The position numbers and the translations under genes were made by a program. 64,000 nucleotides of DNA from Astrobacterium formosum. Its GTDB lineage: Bacteria; Pseudomonadota; Alphaproteobacteria; Rhizobiales; Xanthobacteraceae. Under the pieces are notes generated by a model that was not told the origin of the DNA, searched no databases, and saw nothing but the letters and a program-made list of their open reading frames with translations. The stretch covers positions 91,866-155,865 of the forward strand of contig JAVDCA010000018.1 in the NCBI GenBank assembly GCA_030848545.1, in the 5' to 3' direction. Shown here in pieces: positions 27,911-37,953 of this stretch (position 1 is the first letter of the stretch; each line of letters begins with the position of its first letter).

Positions 27911-28084
27911 GGGCAGGCTCCGGCGGTATGTCGTTGGGCCAGCCTAGCACGCCGGTCGCGCGCCGGGATGACCCCCGCGGCACATGGTCGTTTCGGCAAC
28001 GGCCGGGATGCACAAAAGGCCCCCTTATGCTAGGCTTTTTCGGGCTTCTGCGGGGCTGGCTTCAAGTTTTGCCTTGACTTCGGA

Positions 28085-28159
28085 ATGCCGGCCCGGCATA
28101 AGCCGCGCAACGATATGCTTGTGGGTGACCAAATTGCGCAATTTTGTTCTCGTAATTAG
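28085..28159 (+). CDS. possible leader peptide of ilvI
   Basis: A short frame ending at TAG 28157-28159. Two in-frame ATGs give either 24 residues (from 28085) or 14 residues, MLVGDQIAQFCSRN (from 28115). Leu, Val and Ile codons all occur near the start of the shorter form, but there is no run of them as in classical ilv leaders. It ends four bases before the first of a series of hairpins and about 170 bases before ilvI. Its role is inferred from position. Confidence 0.45.
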   Translation: MPARHKPRNDMLVGDQIAQFCSRN

Positions 28160-28162
28160 GAG

Positions 28163-28240
28163 GCGCATCGCCACGGACGGTTGACCCCGTCCGGGATGAA
28201 ATGGCGATGCGCGGAAAACAGGGGCCTCGGGCCCCTTTTT
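28163..28240 (+). terminator. attenuator-like hairpins upstream of ilvI
   Basis: Three stacked elements lie in the leader. A perfect 10-bp stem gcgcatcgcc (28163-28172) with ggcgatgcgc (28203-28212) encloses a 7-bp hairpin cggacgg/ccgtccg (28174-28180 with 28187-28193). Next is a textbook terminator, ggggcc-tcg-ggcccc followed by TTTTT (28221-28240). The arrangement after a short leader frame strongly suggests transcription attenuation of ilvIH. Confidence 0.75.
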
Positions 28241-28327
28241 GATTCTCCGGAGCACGATCCCCGAACGGCCAAGCGGATGCCGGACAGGACATGCCCCGAG
28301 GAAACGGTCGCGAAGTGGAGTTGGACG

Positions 28328-30088
28328 ATGACACGTGAAATGACTGGCGCCGAAATGGTGATCGCGGCGCTCGCCGACCAGGGGGTCGAGCATCTCTTCG
28401 GCTATCCGGGCGGCTCAGTCCTGCCGATCTACGACGCTCTGTTCCAGCAGGACAAGGTGCGTCACATCCTGGTGCGTCACGAGCAGGGTGCTGTCCACGC
28501 GGCTGAGGGCTATGCGCGCTCGACCGGCAAAGTCGGTTGCGTGCTGGTGACGTCCGGGCCCGGGGCCACCAACGCAGTGACGGGACTGACCGACGCCCTG
28601 TGTGACTCCGTTCCGATCGTGTGCATCACCGGCCAGGTGCCGACCCATCTGATCGGCAACGACGCCTTCCAGGAGTGCGACACCGTCGGCATCACCCGGC
28701 CGTGCACGAAGTACAACTACCTGGTCAAGAAGATCGAAGATTTGCCGCGGGTCCTGCACGAGGCTTTCCAGATCGCGGCGAGCGGCCGGCCCGGTCCGGT
28801 GGTGATCGACATCCCCAAGGACATCCAGTTCGCCAAGGGGCTCTACTTCAAGCCCAAGGATCTGCCGCACAAGGGCTACAAACCCAAGGTCGAGGGCGAC
28901 CCCGAGAAGATCAAGGCGGCGGCCGAAATGATGCGTCACGCCAAGCGGCCGGTCTTCTATACGGGCGGCGGCGTCATCAATGCAGGCCCCGACGCCTGTC
29001 ATCACCTGCGCGACCTGGTCAAGTTGACGGGCTTCCCGATCACCTCGACGCTGCTCGGCCTCGGCGCTTTCCCGGCGGCCGATCCGCAATGGCTCGGCAT
29101 GCTCGGCATGCACGGCACCTACGAGGCCAACCTCGCCATGCACGATTGCGATCTCATGATCTGCATCGGGGCACGCTTCGACGACCGCATCACCGGCCGG
29201 CTCGACGCCTTCGCGCCGGACTCGCGCAAGATCCACATCGACATCGATCCGTCCTCCATCAACAAGAACGTCAAGGTCGACCTTGGCATCGTCGGCGACT
29301 GCGCCAACGTGCTCGGCGAGATGGTGCGGCTGTGGCGTTCGAACACCGCGCAGGCCGACAAGACGTCGCTGGATCGCTGGTGGAAGCAGATCGAAAAGTG
29401 GCGTGGCCGCAAGTCGCTCTCGTATCGCCCCTCGAACGAGATCATCAAGCCGCAATACGCCATCCAACGCCTCTACGAGGCGACCAAGGATCGCGATGTC
29501 TACATCACCACCGAAGTCGGCCAGCACCAGATGTGGGCGGCGCAGTTCTATCACTTCCAGGAACCCAATCGCTGGATGACCTCCGGCGGGCTCGGCACCA
29601 TGGGCTACGGCCTACCGGCATCGGTCGGCGTCCAACTCGCCCATCCGACGTCGCTCGTCATCGACATCGCCGGCGAGGCGTCGGTGCTGATGACCATGCA
29701 GGAGATGTCGACGGCGGTGCAGTACCGCCTGCCCATCAAGATATTCATTCTCAACAACTCCTACATGGGCATGGTGCGCCAGTGGCAGGAGCTGCTGCAC
29801 GGCGGCCGTTATTCCGAGAGCTATTCAGCGGCGCTGCCGGACTTCGTCAAGCTCGCCGAAGCCTATCACGCGGTCGGTATCCGCTGCGAAAAGCCGGGCG
29901 ATCTCGACCGCGCCATCAAGGAGATGATCGACATCGACCGGCCGGTGATCTTCGACTGCGTCGTCGACCAGACGGAAAACTGCTTCCCGATGATCCCATC
30001 CGGTCGCGCCCACAACGAAATGCTCTTGGGCGACACCGTCGGGAAGCTCGAAGACGCCGTCACCGAGGAAGGCAAGATGCTGGTGTAG
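28328..30088 (+). CDS. ilvI: acetolactate synthase, large catalytic subunit
   Basis: 586 residues. The enzyme condenses pyruvate with pyruvate or 2-oxobutyrate in valine, leucine and isoleucine synthesis, using ThDP and FAD. GYPGGSVLPIYDAL, the catalytic-Glu segment VRHEQGAVHAAEGYAR, and the ThDP-binding GDG-type motif, here written AGEASVLMTMQEMSTAVQY, are visible. At that last site the usual GD is replaced by GE (DIAGEASV), a change shared by some alphaproteobacterial homologues. ATG 28328 is chosen because GGAG lies eight bases upstream; the frame continues upstream through the terminator and is not coding there. Confidence 0.95.
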   Translation: MTREMTGAEMVIAALADQGVEHLFGYPGGSVLPIYDALFQQDKVRHILVRHEQGAVHAAEGYARSTGKVGCVLVTSGPGATNAVTGLTDALCDSVPIVCITGQVPTHLIGNDAFQECDTVGITRPCTKYNYLVKKIEDLPRVLHEAFQIAASGRPGPVVIDIPKDIQFAKGLYFKPKDLPHKGYKPKVEGDPEKIKAAAEMMRHAKRPVFYTGGGVINAGPDACHHLRDLVKLTGFPITSTLLGLGAFPAADPQWLGMLGMHGTYEANLAMHDCDLMICIGARFDDRITGRLDAFAPDSRKIHIDIDPSSINKNVKVDLGIVGDCANVLGEMVRLWRSNTAQADKTSLDRWWKQIEKWRGRKSLSYRPSNEIIKPQYAIQRLYEATKDRDVYITTEVGQHQMWAAQFYHFQEPNRWMTSGGLGTMGYGLPASVGVQLAHPTSLVIDIAGEASVLMTMQEMSTAVQYRLPIKIFILNNSYMGMVRQWQELLHGGRYSESYSAALPDFVKLAEAYHAVGIRCEKPGDLDRAIKEMIDIDRPVIFDCVVDQTENCFPMIPSGRAHNEMLLGDTVGKLEDAVTEEGKMLV

Positions 30089-30105
30089 CAGATGCCGAAC
30101 GCTGC

Positions 30106-30233
30106 TCCCGTGGAATGCCGTCGCTCCGGGGCGGCCCGAGGGGCCGAGCCGGCTCCCCAACGCCTGTTCGTCGGCATTCGATGGGATCGTAGGTATGGGT
30201 TCCGGGCTCGCGGCGGCCGCACCCCGGGATGAC
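30106..30233. repeat. degenerate R4-type repeat between ilvI and ilvH
   Basis: The left part (ctccggggcggcccgag, near 30114) and the right part (ggttccgggctcgcggcgg, near 30197, ending in ccccgggatgac) resemble the two arms of the better-preserved R4 element at 59834-59936. The repeat has decayed, but its presence explains the unusually long 185-bp ilvI-ilvH gap. Confidence 0.55.
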
Positions 30234-30273
30234 GATTCCGAGCAGACCCGCTTTCGCCGCAAGGACATTCCCC

Positions 30274-30828
30274 ATGAACTCCCTCACGCCCACGAGTGCC
30301 ACCCATTATCCCGCCGCACCTGCTTCGCAGGCGGCCGAATCCCACACGCTGTCGGTAATCGTCGACAACGAGCCGGGCGTCCTCGCCCGCGTCATCGGCC
30401 TGTTCTCGGGCCGCGGCTACAACATCGAGAGCCTGACCGTGTCGGAGACCGAGCACGAGCGGCATCTCTCGCGCATCACCATCGTGACCACCGGCACCCC
30501 CATGGTGATCGAGCAGATCAAGAACCAGCTTGACCGTCAGGTGCCGGTCCATCGCGTCGTCGACATGACGGTCAACGGTCCCTCGATCCAGCGCGAGCTC
30601 GCCATGGTCAAGGTGCGCGGCAAGGGCGACCACCGCGTCGAGGCGCTTCGCCTCGCCGATGCGTTCCGGGCCCGCGTCATCGACGCCTCGATCGAGAGCT
30701 TCGTGTTCGAGATCACCGGCGCGACCGACAAGATCGACCAGTTCGTCAACCTGATGATCCCGATCGGCCTGGTCGAAGTGTCCCGCACCGGCGTCGTCGC
30801 CATCGCCCGCGGGCCGGAAGGCATGTGA
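30274..30828 (+). CDS. ilvH: acetolactate synthase, small regulatory subunit
   Basis: 184 residues. An ACT domain (HTLSVIVDNEPGVLARVIGLFSGRGYNIESLTV) binds valine for feedback control; the C-terminal domain has VKVRGKGDHRVEALRLADAFRARVID and FEITGATDKIDQFVNLM. ATG 30274 follows AAGGA; the upstream frame extension is not supported. It should be transcribed with ilvI despite the intervening repeat. An R3 repeat and a toxin-antitoxin pair separate it from ilvC. Confidence 0.95.
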   Translation: MNSLTPTSATHYPAAPASQAAESHTLSVIVDNEPGVLARVIGLFSGRGYNIESLTVSETEHERHLSRITIVTTGTPMVIEQIKNQLDRQVPVHRVVDMTVNGPSIQRELAMVKVRGKGDHRVEALRLADAFRARVIDASIESFVFEITGATDKIDQFVNLMIPIGLVEVSRTGVVAIARGPEGM

Positions 30829-30870
30829 GGCGGAGCGTTGTTGGATCGAGACCGATGTCACATCCGCCGT

Positions 30871-30947
30871 CATTGCGAGCGAAGCGAAGCAATCCAGCCT
30901 TTTCTTTGGGGCCCCTGGATTGCTTCGTCGTTTCGCTCCTCGCAATG
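30871..30947. repeat. R3-type palindromic repeat
   Basis: attgcgagcgaagcgaagc with aatccag forms the left arm (30871-30897). The right arm starts ctggattgcttcgtcg (30914) and ends ctcctcgcaatga (30947). The two arms are near-perfect reverse complements around a short centre. A close copy lies at 38923-39007. Confidence 0.88.
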
Positions 30948-31007
30948 AAGGGTCGAATTCGGCGGCCGTCGGTATGAGACGGGGAAGAGCTGCTGGACGG
31001 GAGAGGT

Positions 31008-31034
31008 CTTCGGATATACATTGTATATCCGAAG
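31008..31034. promoter_or_regulatory. perfect 13-bp palindrome upstream of mazE (operator)
   Basis: cttcggatataca (31008-31020) and tgtatatccgaag (31022-31034) are exact reverse complements around one central T. The right arm overlaps the GAAGGAG ribosome site of the antitoxin gene. This is the expected place for autorepression by an AbrB/MazE-type antitoxin. Confidence 0.82.
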
Positions 31035-31042
31035 GAGCCTTC

Positions 31043-31364
31043 ATGAAGGTCAAGATCGCCAAATGGGGCAACAGCGTCGCGGTTCGGCTGCCCAAGCGGC
31101 TCGCCGACGAGCTCGGGCTCGCCCCTGGCCGCGAAGTCGATATCGACAAGCAGGGCAGCCAGTTGCGCATCGAGACCGCCGAGACGCCGCGTATTCCGCA
31201 CTACCGGCTCGAAGACCTGCTGTCGCAGATCAAGCCCGGCCAGAAGCCGCCGCCATTGGAAGACTGGGGCATTCTTGCGACCGAGTGGCCGCAGGACGAC
31301 TGGAGCGACATCGCGCCCACCGACGAGGAATGGAATGCCTGGGTGAAGGACGAGGAGAAGAAAG

Positions 31365-31375
<11 letters not shown>
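31043..31375 (+). CDS. mazE: MazE-type (AbrB/SpoVT-fold) antitoxin
   Basis: 110 residues. The N-terminal 50 residues, MKVKIAKWGNSVAVRLPKRLADELGLAPGREVDI, are a typical swapped-hairpin AbrB DNA-binding domain. The acidic C-terminal part (LEDWGILATEWPQDDWSDIAPTDEEWNAWVKDEE) is the expected toxin-wrapping segment. GAAGGAG precedes the ATG and overlaps the palindromic operator. The toxin gene overlaps its end by 11 bases. Confidence 0.92.
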
Positions 31376-32787
<1,412 letters not shown>

Positions 32788-33285
32788 CGCGGCGTGTTGG
32801 AAGTACGGCCCCGAGCCGAAATCGGCGCGCTCCCTCTCCCCAGCGGGGAGAGGGTCGGGGTCATGGGCGCCAGGTTAAGGCGGCTGCGAGGCAGTCGGAA
32901 GCCGCGCGATCAACGACGGCTTCTGCTTCGATCGCGGCTTCATCTGGCTTGGCGGCTTCACTTCGGTAAGGACACCGCCTTCAATCCGATCTGCAGAAGC
33001 GCCACCAGCGGCAATGCCGACCGGAAGATGTGGCAGATTGGCGAGCGGACCGTCTAGACCCCGGTGAGGAATCTCGCCCCCGCGCTGGATAATGGCTCAG
33101 CCAGCCCGCCACCATTAATAGAGCCGGAAAAATCCAACCTCTGGCGGTTCAAAGTTTGGGCTCAGAGCACCTTTTTTAGGGCTCGGGCGAGATCGAGGAG
33201 GATGACCCGCGTGGTCGGCAGGTCATCCTCCTCATGGTGATGGTGTGAGGTGATATCCGAAGTCTACGCCTCACCCATCACATGA
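32788..33285. other. gap between ilvC and the porin gene
   Basis: No gene is supported. It contains an R1 palindrome (32829-32866: ctccctctcccc-agc-ggggagaggg) that may end the ilvC transcript. It also has a perfect 13-bp inverted repeat, gaggaggatgacc (33195-33207) with ggtcatcctcctc (33221-33233), 52 bases past the porin stop, which is probably the 3' structure of the porin mRNA. Confidence 0.65.
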
Positions 33286-34698
33286 TCAGGGCCAGAAATT
33301 CCGCTGCACACGGATCATGCCGGAAAACACGTCCTGGTCCTTCGCCTCGTAATCGCCCTTAGGCTTGCCGTTACCTGGTGCCAAGCCGGCATAGACCGCG
33401 CCGCTCTGGCTGGTCTCGAATTTCGAGTAGACCAGTTCGAGGCCCACATCGAGGTTCTTGACCGGGCTCCACATCGTCCGCGTGCCGGCCAGGTACATGT
33501 TCCAATCCGGATTGCAGTTCGTCATGTTGCCGCAGATCGAGGTGGTTGCGGCGTCGTTGAAGTCGATGTTGACATAGGCACCGAACACCGAAGTGCGCAG
33601 GGCCGGCGTCCAGTGGTGCTCAAGACCGGCATTGAAGCCATACACCTTGGTCAAATTGAGACTCGACCCGGCGGTATAAATCGCGTCCGGAGCGAAGCCA
33701 TCGAACACGGTCGAACCCTCGTAGATGCCGAAGGACTGGTTCGTCTTGCCCAAGGCATAGAAGTTCATGCCCTCGGTATAAATGCCCTGGACGGTGAACC
33801 GGTCAGCCACGGCCCACGGCAGCTTGAACTGGGCGGCACCCTGGACGGCGAAGCCCCACTTGTCCGATGGAGAGCCGTTGCCTTCCAGGTAAAGGCCACC
33901 AGCATCTGCATAATAGGTTGCGCGCACCTGACGCGTTGCGACCGACAGCTGTGCCGAGCCCCAAGACTGACCGATACGCAGGTTGCCGACGATGTCCGGG
34001 ACCTGCTGACCGCCATAGCGGGATGTGAACTTGCCGCCCGGAGTTACAAATCCGTCGTCCGCCGAATAGATGCCATTGCCGCGGCGGTGCGATGCATCTT
34101 CGATGGCGATCGTGGCACTGAAGCCGTTTCCGAACGACGCTGTATAAGCCGCGACGTTCTGGCCATTGGGGGTGGCGCTGGCGCCGATCAGGACCTGATA
34201 GGAAGCGTAGTTGCCGGAATAGGCGTCGAAGAACGACAGCGCCTTGCCGAACGTGAAGCCGGCCATCTGGATGAAAGCGCGATCGAAGTAGATCTCGCCG
34301 TTAGCGTCGGTGCCGTCGGTCGACGTGTATTGCATGCCGAGCCGCGAGAACGAGCGCAACGTGCCGTACTCGGTCTGGGTACGAACGTCGAACGAAATTT
34401 GCGTGCGGGCGCGCGTTTGAAAGTCGTTTGTCGCACGGTTGTTTTGACTACCCGCGGACAGTTTCCAGTATTGGCCGTGGCTGCCGGAGGCATTGACCGC
34501 GTAGTCGGCACGGACCATACCGCCGATCTTCACGCAAGTGTCGGTGCCGGGAATATAGAAAAAGCCGGCTCCGTAGACGCTGCAGACCTTGACGTATTCG
34601 GCTGGCTTGGCCTTCGCTGGAAGGTCGGCGGCCTGAGCGTACGCTACCGTGAGAAGCCCCGCCGCCGATCCGAAAAGAAGATACTTAATCGACATCAT
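33286..34698 (-). CDS. outer-membrane porin (Porin_2 family)
   Basis: 470 residues. The signal peptide (MMSIKYLLFGSAAGLLTVAYAQA) is followed by the family start ADLPAKAKPAEYVKVCSVYGAGFFYIPGTDTCVKIGGMVRADYAVN, including the paired cysteines of alphaproteobacterial porins. Alternating beta strands run to the C-terminal GMIRVQRNFWP; the end is close to the aromatic terminus that marks outer-membrane barrels. GGAGG lies six bases before the start. The codon GC is lower than average here, as is common for very highly expressed envelope genes. Confidence 0.93.
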   Translation of the reverse strand: MMSIKYLLFGSAAGLLTVAYAQAADLPAKAKPAEYVKVCSVYGAGFFYIPGTDTCVKIGGMVRADYAVNASGSHGQYWKLSAGSQNNRATNDFQTRARTQISFDVRTQTEYGTLRSFSRLGMQYTSTDGTDANGEIYFDRAFIQMAGFTFGKALSFFDAYSGNYASYQVLIGASATPNGQNVAAYTASFGNGFSATIAIEDASHRRGNGIYSADDGFVTPGGKFTSRYGGQQVPDIVGNLRIGQSWGSAQLSVATRQVRATYYADAGGLYLEGNGSPSDKWGFAVQGAAQFKLPWAVADRFTVQGIYTEGMNFYALGKTNQSFGIYEGSTVFDGFAPDAIYTAGSSLNLTKVYGFNAGLEHHWTPALRTSVFGAYVNIDFNDAATTSICGNMTNCNPDWNMYLAGTRTMWSPVKNLDVGLELVYSKFETSQSGAVYAGLAPGNGKPKGDYEAKDQDVFSGMIRVQRNFWP

Positions 34699-35074
34699 GA
34701 TGAACCTCCAGATTCTCTCGTGGGCGGGTTCCGTCCTGCGTGAATCACGCCCCTGAAGGTCCCCTGAGCCCCAATGGAGATTAGGGCTCGATCGCGCGTC
34801 CCAAATTGCAAACCTCAGGAAATATTCTTCGATAAATTTGAAGCGCCCGTCGTGACGCGTGGCCGTACGGCAACAGCGCAGCCCTCGAAATTAGTCTAGG
34901 TGTTCAGTCCCGGAGAGGCAGGGCGCATCTTGGCCGGTGAGCGGGAGGATTCGCTATGGCAGGCATTCTTCATGGCAGCGCCCGAAACCAGCACGCCGCG
35001 GCGGCGCTCCCGGTGGAGCCGCGCTGTTCGGTCGATGGAATCGATCCTGCCATCGTGGAAGGAGCGTAGGATAT
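34699..35074. other. porin upstream region
   Basis: About 375 bases with no credible gene; several frames exist but have no family similarity. An AT-richer patch (34800-34845, with aatattcttcgataaattt) lies 100-150 bases before the porin start and probably holds its promoter. Confidence 0.5.
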
Positions 35075-36058
35075 TCACTCCGCAATGCTGCGCGGCGGAC
35101 CGTCGGCGCGGGCATTTGCCGCCGCCCGAGAATTCGGTCTTCGCTGGCGGTTGAGATCGGCACTCACCTCCGCGAGGATTCTCACGAACAGCTTGCCGCA
35201 TTGCCGCACGCGATGTGTGTCGCAGGTTGTCACCCCAACCGGCCTGACAAACAGGTTACTGTGCAGCGGCAATTTGGCCATCAGGCCGGCTTCGAGATCG
35301 AGGGCAATGGCGCCCGGAGGCGCGAACCAGACGGCGTCGAATCTAGCCACGTAAGCCCGCGAAAAGATATCGCTCGTCGATTCGATGCAGGTGGGCGGGT
35401 CCACTCCTTCGGCCCGGAAATAGTCCTCGACCGAAGACCGAAGAGGATAATCGCGCGGAGGAACGATCAGCGGGAATTGTCCGAACGAGTCCAGCGCGAG
35501 CGGTTGACTTACCGCGAGCGGATGTCCGGCGCGGCATACGGCAACGATCTCTTCTTCGTACAGTTTCTCGAAGAAAAGGCCGGTCATGTCGTGGCTGGGC
35601 AGGCGACCGACAATCATATCAAGGTCTCCCATCCGCAGCTCCGCGGCGAGGGTCCGGAAATTTCCCGAGCAGATCTGTACGCGCACCAGGCCGGTTTCGC
35701 CCAGCATTCGCGCGACGGCGGTGGGCAGCAGCAGTCCGGCCGCCGTCGGCGACGTGCCGACCCGTAACTCGTCTTGCTTCATCTTCGCGCTCCGGACGGC
35801 GAGTATCGCGTCCGCAAAACTCGCGAGCGCGCCGGTGGCGCGGTCGCGCAAGGTTTTTCCGGCCGTCGTCAGGACGATGGACTTGTGCCCCCTCTCGATC
35901 AGAGGGGTGCCGAATTCGTATTCGAGCTCCTGGAGTGTTCTGTACACCGCGGAATGCGCGATGTTCAGCGCCTCCGAAGCCTTGACGAGATTGTCGTGGC
36001 GGGTGATTTCCAGGAAGGTGCGAAAATGACGGAGACCTATCGCGGAGCGAGGCTTCAT
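35075..36058 (-). CDS. LysR-type regulator (PcaQ-like)
   Basis: 327 residues. An N-terminal winged helix-turn-helix (LRHFRTFLEITRHDNLVKASEALNIAHSAVYRTLQELEYEFGTPLIER) and a LysR substrate domain (DELRVGTSPTAAGLLLPTAVARML, GDLDMIVGRLPSHDM, LVVPPRD-like IVPPRDYPLR) are present. The style resembles PcaQ/GbpR regulators of aromatic acid metabolism. ATG 36058 (MKPRSAIG) is taken as the start; the upstream extension has no similarity. It lies downstream of the DcuC-like carrier and a tctC remnant on the same strand. Confidence 0.85.
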   Translation of the reverse strand: MKPRSAIGLRHFRTFLEITRHDNLVKASEALNIAHSAVYRTLQELEYEFGTPLIERGHKSIVLTTAGKTLRDRATGALASFADAILAVRSAKMKQDELRVGTSPTAAGLLLPTAVARMLGETGLVRVQICSGNFRTLAAELRMGDLDMIVGRLPSHDMTGLFFEKLYEEEIVAVCRAGHPLAVSQPLALDSFGQFPLIVPPRDYPLRSSVEDYFRAEGVDPPTCIESTSDIFSRAYVARFDAVWFAPPGAIALDLEAGLMAKLPLHSNLFVRPVGVTTCDTHRVRQCGKLFVRILAEVSADLNRQRRPNSRAAANARADGPPRSIAE

Positions 36059-36298
36059 ATGGGTCCCCCCGGAACCGGAGCAGGCGTCGTCGAAACGTGC
36101 AAGCAAATCTCCTCTGGATGTGCCCGGGTCGGGACGTCTCCCATTACTTCCAATGCTCTCGGATCGATGTTCTCCGGTGCGCCGCCATCCCTGCACAGGC
36201 GATCGTCAAGGCGGTCAAAGACCGGTCTCGCCTTCCCGCGTCGGGGCTTTCGGCATCCTTCTCCCGGCAGACGAAACGCCCCCGGCCGACCACCGGCG

Positions 36299-36480
36299 TC
36301 ACTCCATGCGAGTGGACTGGGCCTTGATGATGGCGGACAGACGGTTCGTCTCTTCTGCGATGAACTGGCGGAACTCGCGGGTGAAGTGCCGATCACGTCG
36401 ACGCCCTGCTCGAGCAGCTTGTCGCCCACGGCCTGAAACCTTCGATGGCACCGGCGGGTGGCCTCGACATTCCCCAAACG
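36299..36480 (-). pseudogene. remnant of a TctC/Bug-type binding protein
   Basis: On the minus strand one frame reads FQAVGDKLLEQGVDVIGTSP. The next frame continues EFRQFIAEETNRLSAIIKAQ and then STRME-stop (stop at 36299-36301). Joined by a one-base shift, these match the characteristic C-terminus of TctC/Bug proteins (LxxQGVExVGxSPxEFxxFIxxExxRxxxxIKxxxIRxE). Only about the last 50 residues survive, directly after dcuC. The rest of the gap to the LysR gene (36059-36298) shows nothing coding. Confidence 0.65.
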
Positions 36481-36539
36481 GGGAGAGGGACCAGCCGGGC
36501 CTGTTCGCATCCGCATCACTCCAACCGCAGCGCCATCGC

Positions 36540-37916
36540 TCACCCGTTGAGCAGATAGTTCGCCAGCAGCATGGTTGCCATGCCGGCCAAGGCCGGGATC
36601 ATGGTGCGACGCACGATCTCGAATGGCGAGCATTCGCCCGCCTTGCTGACCGCGATGATAACGCCGGCGACCGGCGAGATCGCCCGTCCCATGCCGGCCA
36701 TGAGCTGCATGGGCAGCACCATGGTGATGGCGCCGACGCCAAACTTGGTCGCGATGGTCGGCGCGAGCCCCGAAAAGGCGAAGAAGGCGGCGACGCCGGA
36801 GCCGGTGATCATGCCGGTCGCTCCGACCATCAGGGTCATGACCACCGCCATGACGTTGACGCCGAAGCCGGCGTTGCGCACCGAGTCGATCATGTAGCCG
36901 ACCGCGCCGATCGCCTGCAGGCCTTGAGCGAACACGTCGGCGCAAACGAGCAGCGACACGATACTGGCGAACGCCGCTCCAATGCTGTTGAAGAACACCT
37001 GGAAGCCCTTGAACACCACCTTGACGTCGCGCCTGATGGCGAGTTCGCAGGCGAGCCCGATCACCGAGCCGAGGATCATGGCGGTGACGACGTCGATCGC
37101 GATCCAATTCACCAGCAGCGGGCTGAAGACGAGCACGAGCACGATCGGCACCAGCGGCAGCAGGGCGTAGAACGTGGGCGCCTCGTCCACCGGCCGCCCC
37201 TTCTCGGCCGTCGCCGGCGCGGCGGAGAACGTCCCGGTGCCGGCAGCGCGATCGAAGTGGCGGGCGGTGAAATAGATCAGCACCGCCACCACCGGAATGA
37301 CCCAGACGGCGACGGGAATCTGGTGATGGACGAAATAGATCGCTGCCGGCATGCCGGCCGTCTTGGCGGCGAGGTTGGCGGTGCCGACCGCCGGCCCGAG
37401 ATCCATGAAGGCGGTCAGGCCGATCATCGCCGCAGCCGCCGGCTTGCTGATACCGAGCGAGACCAGCATCGGGAAGAACGTGACGAGCAGCAGCATGGCG
37501 AGCCCGGCGGCGCTCGGAATGGCGACGTGGAGAAGCTGGCCGAGCACGTATCCCATGGCGAGGATGAGGTAGGGCGCCTTGATGTATTTGAGCGGCTTGA
37601 TGCAGATGCGCACCATCGTGCCGGTGGCGCCGATGTGGTCCATGTAATCGGCGAACGCCGCCGCCGACATGATGATGAGGCCGATGCCTGCGATCTGGGT
37701 GCTCAGCGAGTTCTTGACGAAGGCGAAGATGTCGAAGCCTTTCCAGCCGACCGACTTCGCCTTCTGATAGAGGATCGAACTGTCGGGGAAGAGCACGACC
37801 GTCAGGCCCAAGAGCACCAGTCCGGCCACCAGCAGCACCGTCTGCGGCTGGTAGTTCTTGAGGATCAGCGTCGCCGCGATGGCGGTGATCACGAGACCGA
37901 TCAGAAGGCCCAGCAT
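36540..37916 (-). CDS. dcuC: DcuC-family C4-dicarboxylate transporter
   Basis: 458 residues with about twelve membrane helices. GLLIGLVITAIAATLILKNYQPQTVLLVAGLVLLGL, GYVLGQLLHVAIPSAAGLAMLLLVTFFPMLVSLGIS and the C-terminal MTLMVGATGMITGSGVAAFFAFSGLAP with GRAISPVAGVIIAVSKAGE match DcuC carriers, which move succinate, fumarate and similar acids. It is followed by a tctC remnant and the LysR gene on the same strand, and preceded 37 bases upstream by the hydrolase gene. Together these may be a small carboxylic-acid catabolic unit. The substrate is inferred from the family. Confidence 0.88.
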   Translation of the reverse strand: MLGLLIGLVITAIAATLILKNYQPQTVLLVAGLVLLGLTVVLFPDSSILYQKAKSVGWKGFDIFAFVKNSLSTQIAGIGLIIMSAAAFADYMDHIGATGTMVRICIKPLKYIKAPYLILAMGYVLGQLLHVAIPSAAGLAMLLLVTFFPMLVSLGISKPAAAAMIGLTAFMDLGPAVGTANLAAKTAGMPAAIYFVHHQIPVAVWVIPVVAVLIYFTARHFDRAAGTGTFSAAPATAEKGRPVDEAPTFYALLPLVPIVLVLVFSPLLVNWIAIDVVTAMILGSVIGLACELAIRRDVKVVFKGFQVFFNSIGAAFASIVSLLVCADVFAQGLQAIGAVGYMIDSVRNAGFGVNVMAVVMTLMVGATGMITGSGVAAFFAFSGLAPTIATKFGVGAITMVLPMQLMAGMGRAISPVAGVIIAVSKAGECSPFEIVRRTMIPALAGMATMLLANYLLNG

Positions 37917-37953
37917 TTCAAAAATCCCCCGAATGAGCTTTTGTGGTACGAAG

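Noticed and set aside
28181..28327. Upstream extension of ilvI giving a 635-residue protein
   Set aside because: It would translate the terminator hairpin and has no similarity; the ATG at 28328 has a proper ribosome site and the normal family start.
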